This document shows, in pieces, positions 49,518 through 60,622 of a stretch of 64,000 bases of DNA; positions within the stretch are counted from its first letter, which is position 1, and the number at the start of each line of letters is the position of its first letter. The notes beneath the pieces are model-generated. The model had not been told where the DNA came from and made no database searches. It was given only the letters and a program-made list of their open reading frames with translations. The stretch lies in the NCBI RefSeq assembly GCF_001513965.1, contig NZ_KQ948018.1, positions 217,113 to 281,112 of the forward strand. Direction: 5' to 3'. The DNA comes from Streptomyces cellostaticus (GTDB lineage Bacteria > Actinomycetota > Actinomycetes > Streptomycetales > Streptomycetaceae). Both the position numbers and the translations under genes were made by a program.

Positions 49518-50003
49518 ATGCCGAAGCCCACCAAGGGTGCCCGTCTGGGCGGCAGCGCCGCGCACGAGAAGCTGCTCCTCGCGAACCTCGCGAAGTCGCT
49601 GTTCGAGCACGGCCGTATCACCACCACCGAGGCGAAGGCGCGCAAGCTGCGTCCGTACGCCGAGCGTCTGGTCACCAAGGCGAAGAAGGGCGACCTTCAC
49701 AACCGCCGCCAGGTGCTCCAGGTCATCACGGACAAGAGCATCGTCCACACGCTCTTCACCGAGATCGGCCCGCGGTACGAGAACCGTCCGGGTGGCTACA
49801 CCCGTATCACCAAGATCGGTAACCGCCGTGGCGACAACGCGCCCATGGCTGTCATCGAGCTGGTCGAGGCGCTGACGGTTGCGCAGCAGGCCACCGGTGA
49901 GGCCGAGGCCGCCACCAAGCGTGCGGTCAAGGAGGCCGAGGAGGCCAAGGTCGAGGAGACCAAGGTCGAGGACGCCGCCGAGGCTCCGGCCGAGGAGGCC
50001 TGA
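49518..50003 (+). CDS. rplQ: 50S ribosomal protein L17
   Basis: L17 lies near the tunnel exit. The 161-residue protein is longer than the E. coli form (127) because of an Ala/Glu/Lys-rich C-terminal tail of about 45 residues ([20 protein letters not shown]). The core [20 protein letters not shown] and [14 protein letters not shown] are intact. It is the last gene of the alpha block; a terminator follows. Confidence 0.97.
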   Translation: MPKPTKGARLGGSAAHEKLLLANLAKSLFEHGRITTTEAKARKLRPYAERLVTKAKKGDLHNRRQVLQVITDKSIVHTLFTEIGPRYENRPGGYTRITKIGNRRGDNAPMAVIELVEALTVAQQATGEAEAATKRAVKEAEEAKVEETKVEDAAEAPAEEA

Positions 50004-50072
50004 GTCCTTTCTCCGCATGAGCGGAGGTGACCCGGACGCCTGAGGCTCTGCCTGACGCTGAAAGCGGGTCGA

Positions 50073-50102
50073 AGCGGGTCCGCCCTTCGGGGCGGGCCCG
50101 CT
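50073..50102 (+). terminator. terminator after rplQ
   Basis: AGCGGGTCCGCCC pairs with GGGCGGGCCCGCT (13 bp, one T-G pair) over a TTCG tetraloop, followed by TTCGCG. It closes the alpha operon. Confidence 0.85.
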
Positions 50103-50127
50103 TTCGCGTAGCTGAGAGGATCTGTTT

Positions 50128-50982
50128 GTGAGTGAAGTACAGCCCGGTCACGTCCGTATCCGCCTCGACCTGTCGTACGACGGCACCGACTTCCACGGCT
50201 GGGCCAAGCAGGCCGGCGGCAAGCGGACCGTGCAGGGGGAGATCGAGGACGCCCTGCGCACGGTGACGCGCACGAAGGACACGACGTACGAGCTGACGGT
50301 GGCCGGACGGACCGACGCGGGCGTGCACGCGCGCGGCCAGGTGGCCCATGTCGACCTGCCGGCCGAGCTGTGGGCGGAGCACCGCGAGAAGCTGCTCAAG
50401 CGGCTCGCCGGGCGGCTGTCCAAGGACGTGCGGGTGTGGAGCCTGACGGAGGCCCCGCGGGGCTTCAACGCCCGTTTCTCGGCCGTCTGGCGGCGTTACG
50501 CGTACCGCGTCACCGACAATCCCGGGGGAGTGGACCCCCTGCTGCGGGGCCACGTCCTCTGGCACGACTGGCCGCTCGACGTGGACGCCATGAACGAGGC
50601 CGCGCGGGCGCTGCTCGGCGAGCACGACTTCGCCGCGTACTGCAAGCGGCGTGAGGGCGCGACCACGATCCGTACGCTCCAGGAGCTGAGCCTTGCGCGG
50701 GGCGCCGACGGGATCATCACCGCGACCGTCCGGGCCGACGCCTTCTGCCACAACATGGTGCGCTCGCTGATCGGCGCGCTGCTGTTCGTCGGGGACGGGC
50801 ACCGCGGGCCGGAGTGGCCCGGGAAGGTGCTGGCCGCCGGCGTGCGTGACTCGGCCGTGCATGTCGTACGACCGCACGGGCTGACCCTGGAGGAGGTCGG
50901 CTACCCCGCCGACGAGCTGCTGGCCGCGCGGAACCTGGAGGCGCGGAACAAGCGCTCGCTTCCGTCGGCGGGGTGCTGCTGA
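50128..50982 (+). CDS. truA: tRNA pseudouridine(38-40) synthase TruA
   Basis: TruA isomerises uridines 38-40 in the tRNA anticodon arm. It has 284 residues from the GTG at 50128. The catalytic aspartate lies in [13 protein letters not shown], preceded by [14 protein letters not shown]. The C-terminal [17 protein letters not shown] block is intact. It is downstream of rplQ, a common order, but separated by a terminator. Confidence 0.95.
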   Translation: MSEVQPGHVRIRLDLSYDGTDFHGWAKQAGGKRTVQGEIEDALRTVTRTKDTTYELTVAGRTDAGVHARGQVAHVDLPAELWAEHREKLLKRLAGRLSKDVRVWSLTEAPRGFNARFSAVWRRYAYRVTDNPGGVDPLLRGHVLWHDWPLDVDAMNEAARALLGEHDFAAYCKRREGATTIRTLQELSLARGADGIITATVRADAFCHNMVRSLIGALLFVGDGHRGPEWPGKVLAAGVRDSAVHVVRPHGLTLEEVGYPADELLAARNLEARNKRSLPSAGCC

Positions 50983-50985
50983 GCG

Positions 50986-51861
50986 CTACTGGGCGGCCGC
51001 CGAGGCCTGGGCCTCGCCGCGGCGCCAGATCTGGCGGAAGGCGAACTCCTGCAGGTCGTTCCCGGCGGAGAAGGCCTTCGTGTCCTTCTTGGTGACGTTC
51101 TTGCCGTTGGTGAAGCCGGTGATCGTGAAGTAGGCGTAGCGGCCGACGGCGTTGCGGGTCGAGAAGCAGATCGCACCGTTGCAGGAGGGCTTGACGCCCT
51201 TGCCGGACAGCGCGCGCACGATGCTCTTGTCGTCGGTCTGGCCCTTGGCCTTCGCCGCCTGGGCCTTGGTGTCGAAGACGGCGACGCCGACGGTGATCGC
51301 GAGGCCGCCCTCGGCGTAGCTGGCGCGGATCAGGCGGGTGCAGCCGTTCGCGGTGAGGACCTTGTTCAGGGTGCCGTCGGCGGCGGAGGCGCAGTTCTTG
51401 GTGTCGGCCGTGGCGCCCTTCTTGTACACCGTCTCGCCCATGGTCAGCTGGGTGCCCGGGAAGAGCGTCTCGGGGCTCAGCGGGGCGGTGTCCTTCTGCG
51501 CGCTGGAGATGAAGTCCTTCGGGTCCAGCGGGGGCGGAGCGCTGGTGGGGGCGAAGGACGGCGCCGTGGCCGAGCCGCTCGGCAGGGCGGCGCTGGCGGG
51601 CAGCTTGGTGGGGTGGCCGGAGGCGTCGTTGTCGCTGTTCGCGGAGACGACGGCCATGGCGACGGCCGTGCCTATCGCGACCGTGGCCAGCGCGCCGCCG
51701 CCGATGAACAGCAGCCTGCGGCGCTTGTTCCGCGTCTCCGAGGCCTCGGCGAGCGCGGCCCAGTCCGGAGTCCCGTCGTCACCGCCGCTGCTCCAGGGCT
51801 GCTGGGAATGCGGTTTCCAGGGATCCCACTGAGACTGGGGTCCCCCCTGCCCGTAACTCAT
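50986..51861 (-). CDS. single-pass membrane protein with extracytoplasmic domain
   Basis: From the ATG at 51861 (MSYGQGGPQSQWDPW) the protein has 291 residues; upstream in-frame starts up to 51945 look unlikely. A Gln/Pro/Trp-rich cytoplasmic part of about 60 residues precedes a basic stop and one helix (RRRLLFIGGGALATVAIGTAVAMAV). A Ser/Ala/Pro linker and an exported domain of about 170 residues with four Cys follow (KNCASA, NGCTRL, PSCNGAICFST), probably two disulfides. Its function is unknown. It is convergent with truA, 3 bp apart. Confidence 0.82.
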   Translation of the reverse strand: MSYGQGGPQSQWDPWKPHSQQPWSSGGDDGTPDWAALAEASETRNKRRRLLFIGGGALATVAIGTAVAMAVVSANSDNDASGHPTKLPASAALPSGSATAPSFAPTSAPPPLDPKDFISSAQKDTAPLSPETLFPGTQLTMGETVYKKGATADTKNCASAADGTLNKVLTANGCTRLIRASYAEGGLAITVGVAVFDTKAQAAKAKGQTDDKSIVRALSGKGVKPSCNGAICFSTRNAVGRYAYFTITGFTNGKNVTKKDTKAFSAGNDLQEFAFRQIWRRGEAQASAAAQ

Positions 51862-51905
51862 GGGGCGCATCTTAGACGGGGGCCGGGGGATGCTGGAGTG
51901 CGTCG

Positions 51906-51922
51906 GTCGGCATGCCTCGTTT
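51906..51922 (+). repeat. 17-bp direct repeat, copy 1, upstream of rplM promoter
   Basis: GTCGGCATGCCTCGTTT contains the palindrome GGCATGCC. An identical copy starts 32 bp downstream. Confidence 0.8.
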
Positions 51923-51937
51923 GTCCGGCGTGTGTCC

Positions 51938-51954
51938 GTCGGCATGCCTCGTTT
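51938..51954 (+). repeat. 17-bp direct repeat, copy 2, touching rplM -35
   Basis: This is an exact second copy of the 17-mer. Its last T is the first base of the TTGACC -35 hexamer. The 32-bp register is about three helical turns, as for cooperative protein sites. Confidence 0.8.
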
Positions 51955-51983
51955 TGACCCGTCCAGGGGCGTCCAGGTATTCT
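51954..51983 (+). promoter_or_regulatory. rplM-rpsI promoter
   Basis: TTGACC and TATTCT are separated by 18 bp, about 175 bp before rplM. The hexamers are identical to those of the S10 promoter candidate. Confidence 0.6.
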
Positions 51984-52159
51984 GCTTCTTCGTTGTGTAT
52001 TGGCTTGCTCATTCTCACGGGACGGGCCCTTACACCGGTCCGCCGGGCCGATGACCAGCGATCAGCACGCGGTTTGCGTCACCGCGGTGCGGTCAAGGCT
52101 GTCGTGATCGTTTCGGTGACCTGTTCAGGACCATTCACTCGAAGCGAAGGCTACGAACC

Positions 52160-52603
52160 GTGCGTACGTACAGCCCCAAGCCCGGCGATGTGACGCGCCA
52201 GTGGCACGTCATCGACGCTCAGGACGTTGTCCTGGGTCGTCTCGCCAGCACCGCCGCCTCCATCCTGCGGGGCAAGCACAAGCCGATCTACGCGCCCCAC
52301 GTCGACACCGGTGACTTCGTCATCATCATCAACGCCGACAAGGTGCACCTGTCCGGCAACAAGCGGACCCAGAAGATGGCGTACCGCCACTCCGGCTACC
52401 CGGGTGGTCTGCGCTCCGTCCGCTACGACGAGCTGCTCGACAAGAACCCCGAGAAGGCCATCGAGAAGGCCGTCAAGGGCATGCTCCCCAAGAACACGCT
52501 GGGCCGTCAGATGCTCTCGAAGCTGAAGGTCTACAAGGGTGACCAGCACCCGCACGCTGCCCAGCAGCCGGTGCCGTTCGAGATCACCCAGGTCGCGCAG
52601 TAA
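52160..52603 (+). CDS. rplM: 50S ribosomal protein L13
   Basis: L13 is an early 50S assembly protein. It has 147 residues from the GTG at 52160, with [20 protein letters not shown] and the central [15 protein letters not shown]. It begins the two-gene rplM-rpsI operon behind a repeat-bearing promoter. Confidence 0.97.
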   Translation: MRTYSPKPGDVTRQWHVIDAQDVVLGRLASTAASILRGKHKPIYAPHVDTGDFVIIINADKVHLSGNKRTQKMAYRHSGYPGGLRSVRYDELLDKNPEKAIEKAVKGMLPKNTLGRQMLSKLKVYKGDQHPHAAQQPVPFEITQVAQ

Positions 52604-52645
52604 GTCCGGCCACCCCCTAAGACTGAAGAGAATCTGAGGAGAATC

Positions 52646-53167
52646 GTGGCCGAGACCACTGCCGAGCAGCCGCTCGAAGAGACCGAGCTCGTCGACATCG
52701 ACAGCTACACCACCGAGTCCGAGGTCCCCGTCGAGGGTGAGTACACCTCGGAGTCCCTGGCCTCCCGCTTCGGCGAGCCCCAGCCGGCCGCCGGCCTGGG
52801 CCGTCGCAAGAACGCCATCGCCCGCGTCCGGATCGTTCCGGGCACCGGCAAGTGGAAGATCAACGGTCGCACCCTCGAGGACTACTTCCCGAACAAGGTG
52901 CACCAGCAGGAAGTCAACGAGCCCTTCAAGGTGCTCGAGCTCGACGGCCGTTACGACGTCATCGCCCGCATCGCGGGTGGCGGTGTCTCCGGTCAGGCCG
53001 GTGCGCTCCGTCTCGGTGTCGCCCGTGCGCTGAACGAGGCCGACGTCGACAACAACCGCGGCCCGCTCAAGAAGGCCGGCTTCCTCAAGCGCGACGACCG
53101 TGCGGTCGAGCGCAAGAAGGCCGGTCTGAAGAAGGCCCGCAAGGCCCCGCAGTACAGCAAGCGCTAA
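52646..53167 (+). CDS. rpsI: 30S ribosomal protein S9
   Basis: The C-terminal tail of S9 touches P-site tRNA; here it ends RKAPQYSKR as required. The 173-residue protein is longer than E. coli S9 (130) because of an acidic N-terminal extension of about 45 residues ([19 protein letters not shown]), usual in actinobacteria. The core begins [15 protein letters not shown]. The GTG start at 52646 follows GAGGAG. A strong terminator follows. Confidence 0.97.
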   Translation: MAETTAEQPLEETELVDIDSYTTESEVPVEGEYTSESLASRFGEPQPAAGLGRRKNAIARVRIVPGTGKWKINGRTLEDYFPNKVHQQEVNEPFKVLELDGRYDVIARIAGGGVSGQAGALRLGVARALNEADVDNNRGPLKKAGFLKRDDRAVERKKAGLKKARKAPQYSKR

Positions 53168-53190
53168 TCAGCAGCTGCCTGCTCGTACTC

Positions 53191-53238
53191 CGAACGCCCC
53201 GGCGGCACGCCACATGTGCCGTCGGGGCGTTCGTTTAT
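53191..53238 (+). terminator. terminator after rpsI
   Basis: An 18-bp stem (arms 53191-53208 and 53216-53233, one G-T pair) with a 7-nt loop is followed by TTTAT. It is the longest stem in the window. Confidence 0.92.
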
Positions 53239-53346
53239 CCCGGTCAAGGGCGTATAACGACACAAGACGCTCAAAGGCTGGTGTGATCGGATGTTCAGCC
53301 GCCTGCCAACATTCCTGGCAGCAAGGACGCTTCCTCAGGAGGACAA

Positions 53347-54705
53347 GTGGGACGACTCTTCGGCACGGACGGCGTGCGCGGTGTCGCCAACGCGGACCTG
53401 ACGGCAGAGATGGCCCTGGGCCTCTCCGTCGCGGCGGCGCACGTGCTGGCCGAGGCGGGCACCTTTGAGGGCCACCGTCCGACGGCGGTGGTCGGACGGG
53501 ACCCGCGCGCGTCCGGGGAGTTCCTTCAGGCGGCCGTGGTCGCGGGTCTGGCCAGCGCCGGCGTGGACGTGCTGACCGTGGGCGTGCTGCCGACCCCCGC
53601 GGTCGCGTTCCTGACCGGCGCGCTCGGCGCCGACCTCGGCGTGATGCTGTCCGCCAGCCACAACGCCATGCCGGACAACGGCATCAAGTTCTTTGCCCGC
53701 GGCGGCCACAAGCTCGCCGACGAGCTCGAGGACAAGATCGAGGCCGTCTACGAGTCCCACCGCCACGGCGAGCCCTGGGAGCGTCCCACCGGTGCCGGGG
53801 TCGGGCGTGTGCGGTCGTACGACGAGGGCTTCGAGCAGTACGTCGGCCATCTGCTGTCGGTCCTGCCGAACCGTCTCGACGGGCTGACGATCGTCCTGGA
53901 CGAGGCGCACGGCGCGGCCTCGGGCGTCTCGCCGGAGGTGTTCTCGCGGGCCGGCGCGCAGATCGTGACGATCGGTGCCGAGCCGGACGGGCTCAACATC
54001 AACGACGGCTGCGGCTCCACCCACCTGGACCAGCTGAAGGCCGCGGTCATCGAGCACGGCGCGGACTTCGGTATCGCGCACGACGGGGACGCCGACCGCT
54101 GCCTGGCCGTGGACCACACCGGCGAGGAGGTGGACGGCGACCAGATCCTGTCCGTGATCGCGCTGGCGCTGCGGGAGCGGGGCGAGCTGCGCTCCGACAC
54201 CGTGGTCGCCACGGTCATGTCCAACCTGGGCTTCAAGCTGGCCATGGAGCGGGCCGGGATCCGGCTGGTCCAGACGGCCGTCGGTGACCGGTATGTGCTC
54301 GAGGAGATGAAGGAGCACGACTTCGCCCTGGGCGGCGAGCAGTCCGGGCACGTGATCATCCTCGACCACGCGACCACCGGTGACGGCACGCTGACCGGTC
54401 TGCTGCTGGCGGCGCGGGTCGCGGAGAGCGGCCGCACGCTGCGGGATCTCGCCGCGGTCATGGAGCGGCTGCCGCAGGTCCTGATCAACGTGCCGGATGT
54501 GGACAAGTCGCGGGTGAAGACGTCCGCCGACCTTGCTGCCGCTGTCGCCGAGGCGGAGCGGGAACTGGGGTCGACGGGGCGGGTGTTGCTGCGGTCATCG
54601 GGTACCGAACCGCTGGTGCGGGTGATGGTCGAGGCCGCGGACATCGATCAGGCCAGGTCCGTCGCCGGGCGTCTGGCCGATGCGGTGAAGTCGGCGCTGG
54701 GTTAG
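53347..54705 (+). CDS. glmM: phosphoglucosamine mutase
   Basis: GlmM converts glucosamine-6-phosphate to glucosamine-1-phosphate for peptidoglycan precursors. It has 452 residues from the GTG at 53347, behind CAGGAGGA. The phosphorylated serine is S104 in SASHN, the metal loop is DGDADR, the sugar loop has GGEQSGH, and the phosphate loop [12 protein letters not shown]. GlmS, the enzyme that makes its substrate, is encoded 2.8 kb downstream. It is downstream of rplM-rpsI as in most actinomycetes. Confidence 0.96.
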   Translation: MGRLFGTDGVRGVANADLTAEMALGLSVAAAHVLAEAGTFEGHRPTAVVGRDPRASGEFLQAAVVAGLASAGVDVLTVGVLPTPAVAFLTGALGADLGVMLSASHNAMPDNGIKFFARGGHKLADELEDKIEAVYESHRHGEPWERPTGAGVGRVRSYDEGFEQYVGHLLSVLPNRLDGLTIVLDEAHGAASGVSPEVFSRAGAQIVTIGAEPDGLNINDGCGSTHLDQLKAAVIEHGADFGIAHDGDADRCLAVDHTGEEVDGDQILSVIALALRERGELRSDTVVATVMSNLGFKLAMERAGIRLVQTAVGDRYVLEEMKEHDFALGGEQSGHVIILDHATTGDGTLTGLLLAARVAESGRTLRDLAAVMERLPQVLINVPDVDKSRVKTSADLAAAVAEAERELGSTGRVLLRSSGTEPLVRVMVEAADIDQARSVAGRLADAVKSALG

Positions 54706-54713
54706 TGCCCCCG

Positions 54714-54738
54714 TACGTACGTCACTCGAACGTACGTA
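54714..54738. promoter_or_regulatory. operator-like palindrome downstream of glmM
   Basis: TACGTACGT and ACGTACGTA are perfect 9-bp arms around 7 bp, 91 bp before the next gene. Both arms are alternating purine-pyrimidine runs that are themselves near-palindromic. It is likely a regulator site for the secreted-protein gene. Confidence 0.55.
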
Positions 54739-54770
54739 ACAAAGAGTGCATACCCGGCAACTGATTGTTT

Positions 54771-54817
54771 CACTTTCGTCGAGGGAGCCCGCCCGGCGCC
54801 CTGCCTCGACGAAAGTG
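54771..54817 (+). promoter_or_regulatory. large hairpin in the 5' region of the secreted-protein gene
   Basis: Perfect 14-bp arms (54771-54784 and 54804-54817, CACTTTCGTCGAGG and its complement) have a 19-nt GC-rich loop. Pairing can continue with GTTT/AAAC across a two-base bulge. The structure ends 11 bases before the start codon, so it could hide the ribosome site or end the glmM transcript. Confidence 0.75.
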
Positions 54818-54828
54818 GGAAACACCGT

Positions 54829-55371
54829 ATGAAGATCGTGAGCAGCACCCTGAAGCGAGCGGCCGGTCCGTCCCTGGTCGCGGGTCTCGTCGTCGTCTCG
54901 CTCGCCACCCCGGCCGCCGCCCAGACACCGGGCTCCACGGCGTTCCGCATCTTCGGCGGCCTCGCCGGGGTCCAGGCACGGTCCGGCGTGAACAACCAGG
55001 TCACGGCCACCGTTTCCGGTGGCCGTCTGATCCTCTCGGACACGACGGGTATCGCGGTCGGCCCGGGCTGCACCCGGGTGACCGGTAACCCCAACAGTGC
55101 CGACTGCGGCAGCGTCCTCACGGTCACCCGGCTCGCGATAGCGCTGGGCGACGGGGATGACACCTTCGATGGTTCCGCCGTTTTCATCAACACCACCGTC
55201 GATGCCGGTACAGGCACCGACAGTGTGAAGACCAACGGCCGCAACGACCTGGTCGGCGTGCAGGACAACGCCGGCGGTGACTCGGTGGACTGCGGCGGCG
55301 GCACCGACACGGTGTTCGCCGACCCCGGCGACACCAACATCACCAACTGCGAAGTGCGGTACAACTCCTAG
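54829..55371 (+). CDS. secreted Asp/Gly-rich, calcium-binding-repeat-like protein
   Basis: The 180-residue protein has a Sec signal peptide (basic MKIVSSTLKR, hydrophobic AGLVVVSLATPAAA, cleavage near AAA-QT). The mature part holds RTX-like turns such as LGDGDDTFDGS, DAGTGTDSV and CGGGTDTVFADPGDTN, which in related proteins bind calcium in a parallel beta roll. The turns are few and spaced by beta strands, so folding on calcium secretion is plausible. Four Cys (GCTR, DCGS, DCGGG, NCE) may pair. No protease or lipase domain is seen. It sits behind a palindrome and a large hairpin. Confidence 0.8.
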   Translation: MKIVSSTLKRAAGPSLVAGLVVVSLATPAAAQTPGSTAFRIFGGLAGVQARSGVNNQVTATVSGGRLILSDTTGIAVGPGCTRVTGNPNSADCGSVLTVTRLAIALGDGDDTFDGSAVFINTTVDAGTGTDSVKTNGRNDLVGVQDNAGGDSVDCGGGTDTVFADPGDTNITNCEVRYNS

Positions 55372-56315
55372 CAGCCGCCGGCCTTCGCCGTACGCTCACG
55401 CTGTCTGGCCCACAGCCACTTCTGGGCCAGCAGCGTCAGGGTTCCGGCCAGGACGATGCCCAGCAGGTTCAGCAGGAGCTGGGCCGTGGATCCCCAGGCC
55501 TGGCGGTACTCGGTGTAGGTGAAGGCGACCGCGGCGTTGGCGGCTGCCGGGACCGTGGTCACGGAGATCGCCACGCCCACCAGGGCGCCCGACTTCGCCG
55601 AGGTCAGGGAGAGGGTGCCGGCGATGCCGGCCAGGACCGCCACGACGAAGGAGAAGGCGTCGGGGCGGTAGATGAAGTTGGTGTTGGGGCGTTGCGCCTC
55701 CAACTGGACCTTGGTGAACAGGTCGACGCCGTCCATGAGACAGCTGAAGCCGACCGTCACCGCCATCGCCACCGCGAAGCCCACGAGGAGCGCCGTCAGT
55801 GAGCGCAGGGCCAGTCGTGGGTGGCGCTGCACCAGGGCCGTGCTGAACCCGGCCAGCGGTCCGAACTCGGGGCCGACGGCCATCGCGCCGACAATCAGGA
55901 CGGCGTTGTCCAGCACGACACCGCAGGCCGCGATCATCGTGGCGATGGTGAGAAAGGCGACGTAGGTGACCGACAGCGTCGACTCCTCGTGCGTGGCCTC
56001 GGCCAGGTGCTCCCAGATCACCGCGTCCGCGCCCTCGCCGGGCGCCTCCTGCTCGGCCTTGTCGGCCCGCCGGGACAGCGAGAGGTCGATGTTCTCGACG
56101 GCGATCGAGCCGGTGTCGTCCAGGCCCAGGCGCCGTAGCCCGCCGATGAGTTCATCGCCTGCCTCGCGGGCCACGTCGCACATCACCACGTCCCCGGCGG
56201 GGTTGCGGGCGGCCCCCGGCATCACGACGAGGTGCGTGGTGCCGACGGTCTTCTCGATCAGTCGGACCACGTCCTCGGTCCGGTCGGCCGGGGTGATCAG
56301 GCGCAGATGCAGCAT
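55368..56315 (-). CDS. DUF389 family membrane protein
   Basis: The 315-residue protein has a soluble N-terminal domain of about 115 residues, ferredoxin-like, with LRLITPADRTEDVVRLIEKT. Five or six membrane helices follow; the segment VLIVGAMAVGPEFGPLAG is typical of the DUF389 (TIGR00341) family. The biochemical role of the family is not known. Its last 4 bp overlap the convergent secreted-protein gene; coaA lies upstream on the same strand with a 35-bp gap, so the two may form one transcript. Confidence 0.85.
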   Translation of the reverse strand: MLHLRLITPADRTEDVVRLIEKTVGTTHLVVMPGAARNPAGDVVMCDVAREAGDELIGGLRRLGLDDTGSIAVENIDLSLSRRADKAEQEAPGEGADAVIWEHLAEATHEESTLSVTYVAFLTIATMIAACGVVLDNAVLIVGAMAVGPEFGPLAGFSTALVQRHPRLALRSLTALLVGFAVAMAVTVGFSCLMDGVDLFTKVQLEAQRPNTNFIYRPDAFSFVVAVLAGIAGTLSLTSAKSGALVGVAISVTTVPAAANAAVAFTYTEYRQAWGSTAQLLLNLLGIVLAGTLTLLAQKWLWARQRERTAKAGGC

Positions 56316-56350
56316 GGCGCCTTTTTAACAGGCGGATTCAACAGGCGGGC

Positions 56351-57340
56351 TCACAGCTTCCGCAGCCGCAGTCGCTGCACCTTGTGGTCCGGGCCCTTGC
56401 GGACGATCAGGGTGGCGCGGCCGCGGGTGGGGGCGATGTTCTCGGTCAGGTTCGGCTTGTTGATCGTGCGCCAGAGCGTGCGGGCGTAGTCGAGGGCCTC
56501 CTCCTCGGAGACCTGGGTGTACTTGCGGAAGTACGAGTCCGGCTTCTGGAAGGCGGTCTGGCGCAGCTTCTTGAAGCGGTTGAGGTACCAGCGCTCGATG
56601 TCCTCGCCGCTCGCGTCGACGTACACGCTGAAGTCGAAGTAGTCGGCGAGTCCGACCCGGGTGCGGCCGTCCTTGCCGGGCAGGGCGGGCTGAAGGACGT
56701 TCAGGCCCTCGACGATCAGGATGTCCGGGCGGCGGACGGTGAGCCGCTGGTCGGGGACGATGTCGTAGATGAGGTGGGAGTAGACGGGTGCCGTCACCTC
56801 GTCCTTGCCCGCCTTGATGTCGGCGACGAACCGGGTCAGCGCCCGGCGGTCGTACGACTCGGGGAATCCCTTCCGCGACATCAGGCCGCGGGCCTCCAAC
56901 TCCTGGGTGGACAGCAGGAAGCCGTCCGTGGTGACCAGCTCCACGCGCGGGTGCTCGGGCCAGCGGGAGAGCAGGGCCTGGAGAAGGCGGGCGACGGTGG
57001 ACTTGCCCACGGCCACCGAGCCCGCCACCCCTATGACGAACGGGGTGCCGGACTGGGAGCCCTGCTCGCCGAGGAAGGTGTTCAGGGCGCCGCGCAGGCC
57101 GTCCGTGGCGCCGACGTAGAGGTTGAGGAGGCGGGAGAGCGGGAGGTAGATGTCCCGCACCTCGTCGAGGTCGATGACATCGCCGAGGCCGCGCAGCTTC
57201 TCGACCTCCTCGGCGGTGAGCGGCAGCGGCGTCTTGTCGCGCAGCGCGCTCCACTCGGCTCGGGTGAGGTCGACGTAGGGAGTCGCCTCCGGCCTTGACC
57301 GGTGGGCGCTCCGGGGCATCGGGGAGACCGGAGAGATCAC
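56351..57340 (-). CDS. coaA: pantothenate kinase type I
   Basis: CoaA catalyses the first and regulated step of CoA synthesis. It has 329 residues. The P-loop [11 protein letters not shown] is at 104-114, then [13 protein letters not shown] for substrate binding, [10 protein letters not shown], and [11 protein letters not shown] use the GTG at 57340; the ATG at 57319 (MPRSAHRS) would be seven residues shorter, and neither start has a strong Shine-Dalgarno. It is divergent from glmS. Confidence 0.93.
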   Translation of the reverse strand: MISPVSPMPRSAHRSRPEATPYVDLTRAEWSALRDKTPLPLTAEEVEKLRGLGDVIDLDEVRDIYLPLSRLLNLYVGATDGLRGALNTFLGEQGSQSGTPFVIGVAGSVAVGKSTVARLLQALLSRWPEHPRVELVTTDGFLLSTQELEARGLMSRKGFPESYDRRALTRFVADIKAGKDEVTAPVYSHLIYDIVPDQRLTVRRPDILIVEGLNVLQPALPGKDGRTRVGLADYFDFSVYVDASGEDIERWYLNRFKKLRQTAFQKPDSYFRKYTQVSEEEALDYARTLWRTINKPNLTENIAPTRGRATLIVRKGPDHKVQRLRLRKL

Positions 57341-57495
57341 AGTCCATTGTTAACGGAGTTTGAACGGGTCGGGGGGGTGGGGTGCGTCACGCAGCCGCGG
57401 TGGCCGGTCCGGGACCTTCGTAACGCGGTGAGAATTTCCGATTTCGGGCACGCGGCGGCCCTTTCGGGGCGCTCGTGGCCCGTAGGCTGCCGCTC

Positions 57496-59343
<1,848 letters not shown>

Positions 59344-59418
59344 GTCTTCGGGCTGGTGGCCTCGTCGGGCTTTCAAATGACGGTCGGGCCGCCCGCTTCG
59401 TGGCGTCAGACTGTGGCA

Positions 59419-60123
59419 ATGGATCATGTGGAAGTCGCCGGGCAGCTGGTGCGTGACCGTTTCCCTGAGGCGCGGGCCGCTTTCCTTGCCGGAAGCGTGC
59501 TGACTCATCGTCGTACAGCCACCTCCGATCTGGACATCGTGGTGCTGCTGGCGGGGCCGCCCGCGCCGTTCCGGGAGAGCCTGGTGTACGAGGGCTGGCC
59601 GGTGGAGTTGTTCGTGCAGACCGAGGGCGACTGGCGTTCCTTCGCCGAGCGGGAGACGGCCGCCCGCAGCTCGCCGCTGCTGGCCATGTGCGCCGAGGGC
59701 GTCCTGCTGGCCGATGCCGACGGACTCGGGGCCGCGCTGCAGGCCGAGGCCCGGGAACGGCTCGCGGCGGGGCCTCCTGCGGCCTCGGTGACGGAGTTGG
59801 AGGACCGGCGGTACGCGCTCACCGACACCCTGGACGATCTGCGCGGCTGCACCGACCCGCAGGAGCGGACGTATCTCGTGGCCCACCTGCTCCAGCGGGC
59901 CTCCGAACTGGCGTTGCTGGCGGGCGGGCACTGGCTGGGCGGGGGCAAGTGGCTCTCACGGCGACTCGCCGCAGCCGACCCGGGCTTGCACGGGCGGCTG
60001 GTGGCAGGTGCTGCTGCGGCGATCTCCGGCGGGGATGAGGGGCCGGGGCGCTTCGTGGATGTGGTGAACGAGGTTCTGGAGCGGGGCGGTGGGCCCTTGT
60101 GGGCCGGGTACAGCCGGGGATGA
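59419..60123 (+). CDS. nucleotidyltransferase-domain protein
   Basis: This 234-residue protein (start at ATG 59419, MDHVEVAGQL; the in-frame start at 59356 is less likely) has a minimal nucleotidyltransferase active-site pattern: GSVLTHRRTATSDLDIVVL, with the Gly-Ser and the DLD metal ligands. A second half rich in Ala/Leu helices follows (EERTYLVAHLLQRASELALLAGG-like). It resembles the Pol-beta superfamily proteins often called nucleotidyltransferases in Streptomyces. Substrate and role are unknown. It stands between glmS and acpS on the same strand. Confidence 0.78.
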   Translation: MDHVEVAGQLVRDRFPEARAAFLAGSVLTHRRTATSDLDIVVLLAGPPAPFRESLVYEGWPVELFVQTEGDWRSFAERETAARSSPLLAMCAEGVLLADADGLGAALQAEARERLAAGPPAASVTELEDRRYALTDTLDDLRGCTDPQERTYLVAHLLQRASELALLAGGHWLGGGKWLSRRLAAADPGLHGRLVAGAAAAISGGDEGPGRFVDVVNEVLERGGGPLWAGYSRG

Positions 60124-60204
60124 GACAGGGCCTCAGTGAGGTTCCGGTGCATGCGGCGCGGAAGAACACCGGGTGGGAGCCTGCCTGACCGTAGGGTGCT
60201 GCGT

Positions 60205-60576
60205 ATGAGCATCATCGGGGTCGGAATCGACGTTGCCGAGATCGACCGGTTCCGGGTGTCGCTGGATCGGACGCCTGGGCTGGCCGATCGGCTGTTCCTG
60301 GAGAGTGAGTTGCTGCTGCCCAGTGGGGAGCGGCGCGGTATCGCCTCCCTCGCGGTGCGGTTCGCCGCCAAGGAGGCGCTGGCCAAGGCGCTGGGTGCAC
60401 CGCCCGGGCTGCACTGGACCGACGCCGAGGTGTACGTCGAGGACAGTGGACAGCCCCGGCTGCGGGTGAAGGGGACCGTGGCCGCGCGGGCGGCGGAACT
60501 CGGGGTGCGGTCCTGGCATGTGTCGCTCAGTCATGACGCCGGGGTGGCGTCGGCCGTGGTGATCGCCGAGGGGTGA
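60205..60576 (+). CDS. acpS: holo-[acyl-carrier-protein] synthase
   Basis: AcpS transfers phosphopantetheine from CoA to the serine of acyl carrier protein. From the ATG at 60205 ([16 protein letters not shown]) it has 123 residues, typical. D9 in GIDVAEIDR and the Glu of [11 protein letters not shown] bind magnesium. It is followed by nnr 46 bp later; the pair acpS-nnr is conserved in actinomycetes. Confidence 0.95.
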   Translation: MSIIGVGIDVAEIDRFRVSLDRTPGLADRLFLESELLLPSGERRGIASLAVRFAAKEALAKALGAPPGLHWTDAEVYVEDSGQPRLRVKGTVAARAAELGVRSWHVSLSHDAGVASAVVIAEG

Positions 60577-60622
60577 GCGAGCCGGGTGCGGCCGCCGGCG
60601 TTTCCGGGGCAGACTCGACGTC

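Noticed and set aside
57341..57495. glmS ribozyme upstream of glmS
   Set aside because: I could not find the conserved ribozyme core in this 155-bp gap, and the ribozyme is not known from actinobacteria.
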